Part shown: in pieces, positions 34,306 through 42,313 of the stretch
Layout of the letters: every line of letters begins with the position of its first letter
How positions within the stretch are numbered: the first letter of the stretch is position 1
Source: ZLKRG08 sp046094385
GTDB taxonomy: Bacteria; Actinomycetota; Actinomycetes; Nanopelagicales; Nanopelagicaceae
Reading direction: 5' to 3'
NCBI GenBank assembly: GCA_046094385.1
Contig: JBJTHJ010000027.1
Location: 1 to 64,000, forward strand
Length of the DNA: 64,000 nt
Program-made: the position numbers and the translations under genes
Notes under the pieces: model-generated
What the model was told of the DNA's origin: nothing
The model's database searches: none
Seen by the model: only the letters and a program-made list of their open reading frames with translations

Positions 34306-35310
34306 TTAATTTAAAGCTGAATTTGTGCGCGTCATAGCGGTCTCAAGCAAGGCAGTTATTACTTCGGTATAGCCAAGCCCTGATTCTTTCCAGAGCCTTG
34401 GAAAAACTGAGGTTGGCGTAAATCCAGGCAGAGTGTTTAGTTCGTTGATAATAATTTCGTCATCAGCCGTGTAGAAGAAATCTACTCTGGCCAGGCCAGA
34501 GCAACCTAATGATTTAAAAGCCTCAATCGCCGCATTCTGAATATCTGCTATGCGTTTGATTTTCGCAGGTGCTTCTACGGTGGTTGCGCCATCTAAATAT
34601 TTTGCTTCAAAATCGTAGAATTCAAAGCGCGGATCGATCTTGATTTCGCCAGGCACAGAACACTCAATTCTCCCAGCTCTCTCTAAAACGGCACATTCAA
34701 TTTCGCGACCCGTTATCGCTTTCTCAATCATGACTTTGCGGTCATATTTGAAAGCATCTATTACTGCAGCTTGCAAATCAGCTGCGCTCTTTACTTTGTG
34801 GGTTCCTCTAGATGATCCCCCGCGTGCTGGTTTTACGAACAAGGGGTAGCCAAAACCATGGTCATGAATTGCTTCGCCCTCTTTGATCGCAACTCCGGGG
34901 GCAGTTTTTATGCCGTGACTTATGAAAACCTCTTTTGCAAAGTGTTTATCCATCGCAACCGCTGAAGCTAGAACTCCGCTTCCTACATAGGGCTTATCTA
35001 ATATCTCAAAGAGACCTTGGATGGTGCCATCTTCACCAAATGGCCCGTGCAAAATCGAGAAGATGACATCAGCATCAATCTCTTCTAGCGCAATAGCAGG
35101 CGCAGATTCTGGTACTACCGGCAACTGCCCATCTTTAATCTCAAATTTAGAATCTACGGGCAAGCTCACCCAGCGACCAGATTTGGTGATCCCAATTAAA
35201 GTAGGCAAAAATTTACTGCCGTCGATTGCGGAGATGATTCCGGATGCGGAGATGCAACTAATCTCATGTTCGCTGCTTCGGCCACCACATATAACCGCAA
35301 CTTTCTTCAA
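34306..35310 (-). CDS. ddl: D-alanine--D-alanine ligase Ddl
   Basis: ATP-grasp enzyme making the D-Ala-D-Ala dipeptide of peptidoglycan. 334 residues from TTG 35310: KKVAVICGGRSSEHEIS opening, LHGPFGEDGTIQG, a glycine-rich ATP loop (KPARGGSSRGT) and the metal-binding INELNTLPGFT end. I prefer the TTG because GGAGG lies 6 nt upstream of it, whereas the GTG at 35316 directly abuts that site. The gpsA gene that usually lies between plsC and ddl in actinobacteria is absent. Confidence 0.93.
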   Translation of the reverse strand: MKKVAVICGGRSSEHEISCISASGIISAIDGSKFLPTLIGITKSGRWVSLPVDSKFEIKDGQLPVVPESAPAIALEEIDADVIFSILHGPFGEDGTIQGLFEILDKPYVGSGVLASAVAMDKHFAKEVFISHGIKTAPGVAIKEGEAIHDHGFGYPLFVKPARGGSSRGTHKVKSAADLQAAVIDAFKYDRKVMIEKAITGREIECAVLERAGRIECSVPGEIKIDPRFEFYDFEAKYLDGATTVEAPAKIKRIADIQNAAIEAFKSLGCSGLARVDFFYTADDEIIINELNTLPGFTPTSVFPRLWKESGLGYTEVITALLETAMTRTNSALN

Positions 35311-35384
35311 GCGCACCCTCCCTCTATTGCTTTACTGAAACTTCTTTCAACCTTGATTCAATCGCATCATTTTACTGGTCTTAA

Positions 35385-36164
35385 CTATTCTTTGGATTTT
35401 CGGCCTTCTTTTTTGATTCTTTTGAAATTTCCGGTCCTAGGTAGATCGGTCTTTCGAATATCAAGGATCGCATCCGGTGGGCTCTGCTCTCTTAGGTTAG
35501 CCACCATCAAAGTTAGCTCCTTCATGATGTGCGCCGTTGCCTCTTCCATGGCAGCTGGATCATCTACCTTTCCCTGCCACTTAGAGATATCAACTGGATC
35601 GCCAACTTTCATGGTCACCAATTTCCTAGGAAAGAGCTTTAACGTCTTTGAATATGGCGGCCAAATTAAATGATCTCCCCATTGTGCAACTGGAACTAGA
35701 GGCGCATTGGCCGAAAGCGCTAAACGCACTGCGCCAGTTTTCCCAGTCATCGGCCAAAGTTGCGGATCACGCGTCAAAGTTCCTTCAGGATAGATACCAA
35801 TCGCATGACCCATATCCAAAGCAGCGATAGCTTCAGCCAAAGCAACCGCGGCGCTATCGCTCTGTCGCTTAACCGGAATTTGCTCAGCTTTTCGCAATAC
35901 CCAACCAATTACCGGCAATTTAAAGACCGCTTCTTTGCCGATGAATCTCACGGCACGGCCATTCTTGTAAAGCAGATGTGCAAGTACTAGCGCATCCAGA
36001 TATGAGACATGGTTGCTATAAAAAACTACAGCTCCGCTCTTTGGAATCTTATTTGTATCTTGCCAATTCCGTTTGGTGATCGCATTCATGATGGGAATCA
36101 TGATCTTGGTGCCGATTTTGTATCCAAGGTTATTTCCAAGGGGATTACCTCTTGGCGGCCTCAT
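35385..36164 (-). CDS. plsC: 1-acyl-sn-glycerol-3-phosphate acyltransferase PlsC
   Basis: Acylates lysophosphatidate in membrane phospholipid synthesis. 259 residues: catalytic NHVSYLD (H-x4-D, 51-57), VRFIGKEAVFK, and YPEGTLTRD for substrate binding near 125-133; basic C-terminus. No Shine-Dalgarno; TAGACT at 36172-36177 stands 7 nt before the ATG, so it may be a leaderless transcript starting just after the hup terminator. Confidence 0.92.
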   Translation of the reverse strand: MRPPRGNPLGNNLGYKIGTKIMIPIMNAITKRNWQDTNKIPKSGAVVFYSNHVSYLDALVLAHLLYKNGRAVRFIGKEAVFKLPVIGWVLRKAEQIPVKRQSDSAAVALAEAIAALDMGHAIGIYPEGTLTRDPQLWPMTGKTGAVRLALSANAPLVPVAQWGDHLIWPPYSKTLKLFPRKLVTMKVGDPVDISKWQGKVDDPAAMEEATAHIMKELTLMVANLREQSPPDAILDIRKTDLPRTGNFKRIKKEGRKSKE

Positions 36165-36171
36165 GGTGATA

Positions 36172-36177
36172 AGTCTA
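36172..36177 (-). promoter_or_regulatory. Putative -10 of leaderless plsC
   Basis: TAGACT read leftward, 7 nt before the plsC ATG (36164) and just downstream of the hup terminator. No ribosome-binding site separates them. Confidence 0.45.
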
Positions 36178-36183
36178 TTTATG

Positions 36184-36226
36184 AAAAATTAAAGGGCTAC
36201 CTGATTGCCAGGTAGCCCTTTAATTT
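36184..36226 (-). terminator. Strong intrinsic terminator of hup
   Basis: An 18-bp perfect stem, arms 36186-36203 and 36209-36226, loop of 5 nt, followed leftward by a run of T. It lies 7 nt after the hup stop and separates hup from plsC. Confidence 0.95.
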
Positions 36227-36233
36227 ATTTGAA

Positions 36234-36662
36234 TTACTTGCGCTTCTTGCCCTTTGCAGCCTTCTTAGCGGCCTTCTTAGGAGCAGACTTCTTAGCGGCC
36301 TTCTTGGCGGCCTTCTTAGGAGCAGCCTTCTTCGCAGCCTTTGGAGCTGGCGCTGCAGCTGGCTTTGGAGCTGGACCTAGCTTGCGATCGCCTGAGATAA
36401 CTTCTTTAAGCGCCTTCGCAGGGAGGAAGCGTGGCTTCTTGCTTGCCTTAATCTGAATGGTCTCGCCGGTGAAAGGGTTACGGCCCTTACGTGCCTTGCG
36501 ATCTACCTTCTTAAACTTTCCGAAATCGTTGATTGTTACATCTTCACCCTTTTGGATGTTGCGAGTAATTGAATCAAATACGACATCTACAGCGTAAGCT
36601 GCTTCTTTCTTGCTGCCGTTGAAAAATGGAGCCAACGACGCAATGAATTGGGTCTTATTCAT
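36234..36662 (-). CDS. hup: HU-type nucleoid protein with Lys/Ala-rich tail (HupB-like)
   Basis: Histone-like DNA-bending protein. 142 residues: the HU fold spans 1-90, with DVTINDFGKFKK and GRNPFTGETIQIKASKKPRFLPAKALK forming the DNA arm region; residues 98-142 are an AKKAAPKKAAK-like tail, typical of actinobacterial HupB and histone H1-like. The tail DNA is made of near-identical 12-mers. SD-like GAGGAAAG precedes the ATG. Flanked by a terminator downstream and twin palindromes upstream. Confidence 0.95.
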   Translation of the reverse strand: MNKTQFIASLAPFFNGSKKEAAYAVDVVFDSITRNIQKGEDVTINDFGKFKKVDRKARKGRNPFTGETIQIKASKKPRFLPAKALKEVISGDRKLGPAPKPAAAPAPKAAKKAAPKKAAKKAAKKSAPKKAAKKAAKGKKRK

Positions 36663-36676
36663 TTACTTTCCTCTTG

Positions 36677-36706
36677 TTTACGCGTAAATATGATGCGTTC
36701 GCATCA
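36677..36706. promoter_or_regulatory. Twin palindromes in hup leader
   Basis: TTTACGCGTAAA (36677-36688, perfect 12-bp palindrome) and TGATGCGTTCGCATCA (36691-36706, 7-bp arms, 2-nt centre) are two bases apart, 15-44 nt before the hup ATG. They look like operators or leader structure controlling hup. Confidence 0.55.
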
Positions 36707-36821
36707 AGTAGTTAAAACCTACGCCGATAAAATCCCTATATTTCGCTTATTTGCAGCGTGTCGCGAAGAATTTTTTATTGGGAAGTCGCGAAAAACCCAA
36801 TATTTATTCGTAAAAACAGGG

Positions 36822-36852
36822 AAAAAAGTCTCAACTATCAGTCGAGAGTTTT
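36822..36852 (-). terminator. Intrinsic terminator of leuCD
   Basis: Stem TCTCAACT (36829-36836) with AGTCGAGA (36840-36847), one G-U pair in the RNA, followed leftward by six T (36822-36827). It begins 8 nt after the leuD stop. Confidence 0.8.
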
Positions 36853-36859
36853 AAGCAAA

Positions 36860-37456
36860 TTACTTAACTGGCAGCGTTTTAGGCTTAAAAGTCGGGCGTT
36901 TGGCCTCAAATTTTGCGATCTCATCTAGATGTTGCATCGTCAAACCGATGTCATCTAAGCCCTCCATCAATCTCCAGCGTGTGTAATCATCAATTTCAAA
37001 ACCAACTTGATGGCCGGCGTAAGAAACGCTCCTCGCTTCTAGATCCACGGTCACTGGGGTCGATGGTTCGCGCTCAATTTGCTCCCATAACTTCTCGACC
37101 TCGCTCTGCGGCAAGATCACAGTTAGCAATCCACCTTTGGCAGAGTTTCCACGGAAGATATCGGCGAATCTCGATGAAATTACCACCTTAAATCCATAAT
37201 TTTTTAAGGCCCAAACTGCATGTTCACGAGAAGATCCGGTGCCAAAATCAACACCTGCGACCAGAATCGTTCCATTCTTAAACTCTGGTCTATTTAAAAC
37301 AAACTCGGGATCGTTTCGCCATGCTGCAAATAGACCATCTTCAAAACCTGAGCGAGTCACTCGCTTTAAATAGACAGCTGGGATGATCTGATCGGTATCG
37401 ACATTTGAACGGCGAAGAGGAACTGCGCTTCCGGTATGAGTTAGAAATTTCTCCAT
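36860..37456 (-). CDS. leuD: 3-isopropylmalate dehydratase small subunit LeuD
   Basis: Swivel-domain subunit of the isomerase that converts 2- to 3-isopropylmalate in leucine synthesis. 198 residues with NVDTDQIIPAVYLKR (19-33) and the GVDFGTGSSREHAVWAL loop. Lies 14 nt after leuC; a terminator follows. Forms a heterodimer with LeuC. Confidence 0.96.
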   Translation of the reverse strand: MEKFLTHTGSAVPLRRSNVDTDQIIPAVYLKRVTRSGFEDGLFAAWRNDPEFVLNRPEFKNGTILVAGVDFGTGSSREHAVWALKNYGFKVVISSRFADIFRGNSAKGGLLTVILPQSEVEKLWEQIEREPSTPVTVDLEARSVSYAGHQVGFEIDDYTRWRLMEGLDDIGLTMQHLDEIAKFEAKRPTFKPKTLPVK

Positions 37457-37470
37457 TTTTTTATAGCTCC

Positions 37471-38862
37471 TTATAGATCCGCCGGCGATGCCAACGTTCC
37501 CTTTAGTGCAGTCGCAGCAGCCACCAGCGGAGAGGCTAAGTGCGTGCGGCCACCTTTGCCTTGACGACCCTCAAAGTTTCTATTTGATGTCGAGACACTG
37601 CGCTCACCTGGTTTCAATTGATCTGGATTCATTCCTAAACACATCGAGCAGCCAGCGCTACGCCACTCTGCTCCGGCATCTAAAAATACTTTATCCAAAC
37701 CTTCTGACTCTGCTTGCAAACGAACTCGCGCCGAGCCAGGTACTACCAGCATTCGAAGTGAGTTTGAGATCTTCTTTCCCTTCAAAATAGCGGCCGCAGC
37801 GCGCAAATCTTCAATGCGCCCGTTGGTGCAGGAGCCTAGAAAGACGGTATCTACCTTGATTTCTTTCATAGGAGTGCCAGCTTGAAGACCCATATATTCA
37901 AGCGCACGCTCTGCCGCGCCACGCTCTTCGGCATCTTTCATCTCTGCTGGATTTGGCACGGCCGCATTTAGCGGCACACCTTGACCTGGATTGGTTCCCC
38001 AAGTAACAAATGGCGATAGTTCATCTGCATTTAAAGTGACTTCTGCATCAAATTTGGCATCCTCATCTGTGTAAAGAGTTGACCAATAGGCAAGCGCTTC
38101 ATCCCATTCTGTCGGCGCATGTGGCTTACCTTTGATGTAATCAAATGTGGTCTGATCGGGTGCGATTAAACCTGCACGAGCGCCTGCTTCAATGGACATA
38201 TTGCAGATGGTCATGCGCGCTTCCATCGATAGCTTACGTATCGCTGCTCCGCGATATTCAAGAACATAGCCCTGGCCACCACCAGTTGAGATCTTTGCGA
38301 TCACTGCCAAAATTATGTCTTTGGCGGTAACGCCCTCTTTCAAATTTCCTTCTACATTGATAGCCATAGTCTTGAAAGGTTTCAAGGGCAGAGTCTGGGT
38401 AGCTAATACATGCTCGACCTCTGAGGTGCCGATTCCAAATGCGAGCGCACCAAATGCGCCATGTGTTGAGGTATGTGAATCTCCACAGACGATAGTCATA
38501 CCAGGCTGAGTCAGCCCAAGTTGTGGTCCAACCACATGCACGATTCCCTGTTCGATATCGCCAAGTGAGTGAATTCGAATTCCGAACTCTTGGCAGTTCT
38601 TTCGTAAGGTATCTACTTGTAATTTTGAAACGGGATCGGCGATTGGCTTATCGATATCAAGCGTTGGCACATTGTGATCTTCTGTAGCCAAAGTTAAGTC
38701 TGGGCGATGTACTTGACGACCTGAAAGTCGTAGTCCATCAAAAGCTTGCGGACTTGTTACTTCATGGATCAAATGCAGATCGATAAAGAGCAGATCTGGT
38801 TCGCCCGCTTTTTGGCGAACGATGTGATCGTCCCAAATCTTCTCTGCTAAAGTCTTGCCCAT
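37471..38862 (-). CDS. leuC: 3-isopropylmalate dehydratase large subunit LeuC
   Basis: Aconitase-family catalytic subunit carrying the 4Fe-4S cluster. 463 residues from ATG 38862, opening GKTLAEKIWDDH like its family; the ATG at 38904 would add 14 residues not seen in the family. Cluster cysteines are in GSCTNGR and CSMCLGMNPD. Divergent from the IclR-type regulator across 64 bp that contains an inverted repeat. Confidence 0.96.
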   Translation of the reverse strand: MGKTLAEKIWDDHIVRQKAGEPDLLFIDLHLIHEVTSPQAFDGLRLSGRQVHRPDLTLATEDHNVPTLDIDKPIADPVSKLQVDTLRKNCQEFGIRIHSLGDIEQGIVHVVGPQLGLTQPGMTIVCGDSHTSTHGAFGALAFGIGTSEVEHVLATQTLPLKPFKTMAINVEGNLKEGVTAKDIILAVIAKISTGGGQGYVLEYRGAAIRKLSMEARMTICNMSIEAGARAGLIAPDQTTFDYIKGKPHAPTEWDEALAYWSTLYTDEDAKFDAEVTLNADELSPFVTWGTNPGQGVPLNAAVPNPAEMKDAEERGAAERALEYMGLQAGTPMKEIKVDTVFLGSCTNGRIEDLRAAAAILKGKKISNSLRMLVVPGSARVRLQAESEGLDKVFLDAGAEWRSAGCSMCLGMNPDQLKPGERSVSTSNRNFEGRQGKGGRTHLASPLVAAATALKGTLASPADL

Positions 38863-38906
38863 TTTCTCTTTAAGCCTCTCTCGCAAATTATTTGCTATCC
38901 ACATTT

Positions 38907-38922
38907 TGAGATGCTAATCTCA
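38907..38922. promoter_or_regulatory. Operator-like inverted repeat over -10 of ndgR-like gene
   Basis: TGAGAT (38907-38912), GCTA, ATCTCA (38917-38922) form a perfect 6-bp inverted repeat between leuC and the IclR gene. It covers TAATCT (38915-38920), an extended -10 (TGCTAATCT) exactly 6 nt before the GTG of the regulator, so binding would block its own promoter and could also control leuCD. Confidence 0.65.
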
Positions 38923-38926
38923 TGCC

Positions 38927-39649
38927 GTGGACAGAAAGAATAGCGGAGTTGGCGTTCTAGATAAAGCCGTAAGCATTCTCGCTGCCTTAGAGAGCGGTCC
39001 ACACTCACTCGCTGAATTAGTTGCGGTAACCGGAATTGCACGACCTACCGCACATCGCTTGGCGGTAGCCCTAGAACATCACCGCTTGGTAACTAGAGAT
39101 CTAACTGGTCGCTTTATCCTCGGTAAGAGAAATGGTGAATTGGCAGCGGCAGCTGGTGAAGATCGCCTCCTTGCCGCTAGCGCTCCAGCACTTGCTGCAC
39201 TTCGTGATGCTACCGGTGAGAGCGCTCAACTCTATAAGCGCCAAGGCGATCAAAGAGTCTGTGTGGCAGTTGCAGAACGGTTAACGGGTTTAAGAGATTC
39301 TGTGCCAGTTGGAGCAGCACTTACGATGCAGGCAGGATCGGCAGCTCAAGTTCTTCTCGCTTGGGAAGATTCAGAGAAGATCCATCGCGCACTTGGCAAA
39401 GCGCGTTTTACCGCAGCGCATTTGGCAGCAGTCAGACGCCGTGGATGGGCGCAATCAGTTGGCGAGCGTGAAGCAGGAGTAGCTTCGGTATCGGCCCCAG
39501 TTCGCGGACCAAACAATAAAGTAATTGCAGCAGTTGGAATCAGTGGACCGATTGAGAGATTGGGTCGCCAACCAGGACGTTTACATGCTGCTGCAGTTGT
39601 AGCCACCGCCGCAAAATTATCTGAGTATTTAGTTAAAAATTCGAATTAA
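38927..39649 (+). CDS. ndgR: IclR-family regulator of leucine genes (NdgR/LtbR-like)
   Basis: 240 residues: N-terminal winged helix (GVLDKAVSILAALESG ... IARPTAHRLAVALEHHRLV) and C-terminal IclR effector domain. Divergently placed against leuCD, as NdgR in Streptomyces and LtbR in Corynebacterium, which control leucine genes; the name rests on family plus location. GTG start with no Shine-Dalgarno and an extended -10 at leaderless distance; probable autorepression. Converges on glpX with a 5-bp gap. Confidence 0.88.
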   Translation: MDRKNSGVGVLDKAVSILAALESGPHSLAELVAVTGIARPTAHRLAVALEHHRLVTRDLTGRFILGKRNGELAAAAGEDRLLAASAPALAALRDATGESAQLYKRQGDQRVCVAVAERLTGLRDSVPVGAALTMQAGSAAQVLLAWEDSEKIHRALGKARFTAAHLAAVRRRGWAQSVGEREAGVASVSAPVRGPNNKVIAAVGISGPIERLGRQPGRLHAAAVVATAAKLSEYLVKNSN

Positions 39650-39654
39650 AGTAA

Positions 39655-40608
39655 TTAATATCTATGTGGATGTTCGCTAGAAATCGTCCTAATTGTATGG
39701 GATTTAGCTCGCATTACGAGTGATTGCGAAGTCATACACTTTTCTGTAAATCTAACTCCATCCAATAATTCTCCATCGGTAATACCAGTAGCTGCAAAGA
39801 AGATATCCTCTCCTTTTACTAAGTCTTTTGAAGTAAAGACTTGAGAAAGATCTAGTTTGGCTTCCTGAGCCATCTCACGCTCAGACTCAGATTGTGGAGC
39901 AAATTGGCCTAGTATCTCTCCACCTAAACAACGCATTGCACAAGCGGCGATAACGCCTTCAGGGGTGCCACCGATTCCCATCAATAAATCTGCACCAGTA
40001 TTTGGTCTAGCTGCCAAAACTGCACCTGCAACATCACCATCGGTTATAAATTTAATTCTCGCTCCAGTTGCACGTATCTCGTCAGCCAATTGATTATGTC
40101 TAGGGCGGTCTAAAAGCACTACCGTAATGTCATAAATTGGAACTCTCTTGGCCTTTGCGACTTTTTCGATGTTCACTGAGACTGGAGCAGTTATATCTAT
40201 GACTCCAGCTGCCTCGGGTCCAGATGCAATCTTGTTCATATAAAATGCACCTGAGACATCAAACATGGCTCCACGATCTGCTAACGCGATAACCGAAATT
40301 GCATTGTTCAAACCTTTAGCAGTCAATGTAGTGCCATCTATTGGGTCTACGGCAACATCACAATTCATACCGGTGCCATTTCCAACTAATTCTCCGTTGT
40401 AAAGCATCGGTGCAGAATCTTTCTCGCCTTCACCAATTACTACGACGCCTCTCATGTCAACCGTTGAGATCATTTGGCGCATAGCATCTACTGCTGCTTG
40501 ATCAGCATCATCTTTTGCTCCACGACCTACCCAACGAGAAGCTGCAATTGCAGCCGTTTCGGTAACGCGAACTAATTCCAGCGCTAAATTTCTGGAGTTA
40601 ATTTCCAT
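39655..40608 (-). CDS. glpX: Fructose-1,6-bisphosphatase class II GlpX
   Basis: Gluconeogenic phosphatase and the only FBPase class common in actinobacteria. 317 residues: VVIGEGEKDSAPML (about 55-68), VDPIDGTTLTAKG metal site and MGIGGTPEGVIAA. The ATG lies 10 nt after the 3' base of tRNA-Glu on the same strand and has no Shine-Dalgarno, so if cotranscribed, tRNA 3' processing would leave a near-leaderless mRNA. Confidence 0.95.
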   Translation of the reverse strand: MEINSRNLALELVRVTETAAIAASRWVGRGAKDDADQAAVDAMRQMISTVDMRGVVVIGEGEKDSAPMLYNGELVGNGTGMNCDVAVDPIDGTTLTAKGLNNAISVIALADRGAMFDVSGAFYMNKIASGPEAAGVIDITAPVSVNIEKVAKAKRVPIYDITVVLLDRPRHNQLADEIRATGARIKFITDGDVAGAVLAARPNTGADLLMGIGGTPEGVIAACAMRCLGGEILGQFAPQSESEREMAQEAKLDLSQVFTSKDLVKGEDIFFAATGITDGELLDGVRFTEKCMTSQSLVMRAKSHTIRTISSEHPHRY

Positions 40609-40618
40609 TAGACAACAG

Positions 40619-40691
40619 TAGCCCCGAAGGGATTCGAACCCTCGTAGCTGGCTTGAGAAGCCAGAGTCCTAGGCCGCTAGACGACGGGGCC
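40619..40691 (-). tRNA. tRNA-Glu (CTC)
   Basis: 73 nt. Acceptor GGCCCCG pairs with CGGGGCT (G1-U72, common in tRNA-Glu), D arm GTCTAGCGGCCTAGGAC, anticodon arm CTGGC-TTCTCAA-GCCAG with anticodon CTC, T loop TTCGAAT. The 3' CCA is not encoded. Confidence 0.95.
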
Positions 40692-40729
40692 CTAGAGTTT
40701 TAGTTTTCAATATTTAGTTATCTACTGCG

Positions 40730-40801
40730 CTGGGGTACCAGGACTCGAACCTAGACTTACTGAACCAGAATCAGCAGGGCTGCCAATTACCCCATACCCC
40801 A
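40730..40801 (-). tRNA. tRNA-Gln (CTG)
   Basis: 72 nt. Acceptor TGGGGTA pairs with TACCCCA, anticodon loop TTCTGGT gives CTG, T loop TTCGAGT, discriminator G. CCA is not encoded. Lies 42 nt after the gltX stop and 38 nt before tRNA-Glu. Confidence 0.95.
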
Positions 40802-40843
40802 AAGAAGTTTTTTAGTGCCGTCGTAGTTTACCTTCCGTTTAGA

Positions 40844-42313
40844 TCAAAGACTAATCGCATCGCTAATGCGCGTAAGTGAGGCATCTTTGCCAAGCAACTC
40901 AAGTGATTCAAAGAGAGGTGGTGAAATATGGCTTCCGGTCGCTGCAATACGCACTGCGCCAAAAGCAATTCTCGGCTTTAGCCCTAACTCCTCAATCAAA
41001 GCAGTTCTAAGCGCATTTTCGATGTTTTCATGGCTCCAAACTTCGAGCGGCTGTAGAACTTCAAGTGCGCGCTTTAAGACAGACTTGCTCTGTTCATCTT
41101 TGATCTTCTCTTTCGAGTCAGCTTCAATATCTAATTTATCTACAAAGAGAAACTTCAGCATCGCAGGGATTTCGCTTAGCTTAACGATGCGCTCTTGGAT
41201 TATTGGCAACGCTTGCATTACGACTGCAATTTCAGCGTCACTTCCATTGATTACTCCAGAATCCTTCAAGAATGGCAACGCCCAACTTAGAAAAGCATCT
41301 GGAGTCAAAGCTCGTATTTTGTCGCCGTTTATCGCTTCTAACTTCTTCATATCAAAACGGGCTGGAGATGAATGCACATCATGAACTTCAAAGAGTTGAA
41401 CCAGTTCTTGCATCGTTATATCTTCGCGATCTTCTCCTGGTGACCAACCAAGTAGCGCTAAGTAATTACAGATAGCTTCTGGCAAAAAACCTTGTTCGCG
41501 ATACCAAGCGATTGAAACTTCGCCATTTCGTTTTGATAGTTTGGCATTATCTTGCCCCATCACAAATGGTAGGTGTGCAAAGGTTGGATATTGATCCGGC
41601 GTTAAGCCCATCGCTTTATAAACTTGAATTTGCCGAGGGGTTGAAGAGAGCAAATCTTCCCCGCGAAGCACATGGGTGACTTTCATCAAGACATCATCGA
41701 CTGCTACCGCTAATGTATAAAGCGGAGAGCCATCTGCTCTCATCAGAACAAAGTCGGGTACGTATTTATGATCAAAGGAGACCTCTCCGCGAATTTCATC
41801 AACAAATGTGGTGCTGCCATCATCCATGCGCATACGAAGAACTGGCTTTCGCCCTTCACTTTGAAATTTGGCAACTTGATCAGCAGTTAGATCTCGACAA
41901 GTTCCGCCATATCCAGGTGCCACATTTGCCGCTCGTTGGCGTTCACGCTCTGCTTCTAAGTCTTCAGCGCTGCAATAGCAATGGTATGCGGCGCCACTTA
42001 CCAAGAATTTATCGGCCCACTCTTTATAGATATCTAATCTCTGAGATTGCAAATATGGGCCATTGGGACCGCCAACTTCAGGTCCTTCATCCCAATTTAA
42101 CCCCAACCACTTCAAGGTATCGATTGCACGTTGAATATATTCATCAGTAACGCGTTCTTTGTCAGTATCTTCAATGCGAAAGATGAAGGTTCCACCGGTG
42201 TGGCGAGCAAAGGCCCAGTCAAATAGCGCCGTGCGAATATTGCCGACATGCAGATCTCCGGTTGGAGATGGTGCGAATCGGACGCGAATTTCTTTACCTA
42301 TTTTGTTAGCCAC
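40844..42313 (-). CDS. gltX: Glutamyl-tRNA synthetase GltX
   Basis: Class I synthetase charging tRNA-Glu. 489 residues: FAPSPTGDLHVGN (HIGH equivalent HVGN) and KLSKRNG (KMSKS equivalent), with an all-helical anticodon-binding C-terminus. GTG start overlaps the FAH gene stop (GTGGCTAA). tRNA-Gln and tRNA-Glu follow directly; if the organism uses the GatCAB route, this enzyme would charge both, which is plausible for actinobacteria but not shown here. Confidence 0.96.
   Translation of the reverse strand: MANKIGKEIRVRFAPSPTGDLHVGNIRTALFDWAFARHTGGTFIFRIEDTDKERVTDEYIQRAIDTLKWLGLNWDEGPEVGGPNGPYLQSQRLDIYKEWADKFLVSGAAYHCYCSAEDLEAERERQRAANVAPGYGGTCRDLTADQVAKFQSEGRKPVLRMRMDDGSTTFVDEIRGEVSFDHKYVPDFVLMRADGSPLYTLAVAVDDVLMKVTHVLRGEDLLSSTPRQIQVYKAMGLTPDQYPTFAHLPFVMGQDNAKLSKRNGEVSIAWYREQGFLPEAICNYLALLGWSPGEDREDITMQELVQLFEVHDVHSSPARFDMKKLEAINGDKIRALTPDAFLSWALPFLKDSGVINGSDAEIAVVMQALPIIQERIVKLSEIPAMLKFLFVDKLDIEADSKEKIKDEQSKSVLKRALEVLQPLEVWSHENIENALRTALIEELGLKPRIAFGAVRIAATGSHISPPLFESLELLGKDASLTRISDAISL

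Noticed and set aside
36234..36380. Repeat array in the hup tail as CRISPR or satellite
   Set aside because: The 12-base units encode the Lys/Ala tail in frame; no spacers.
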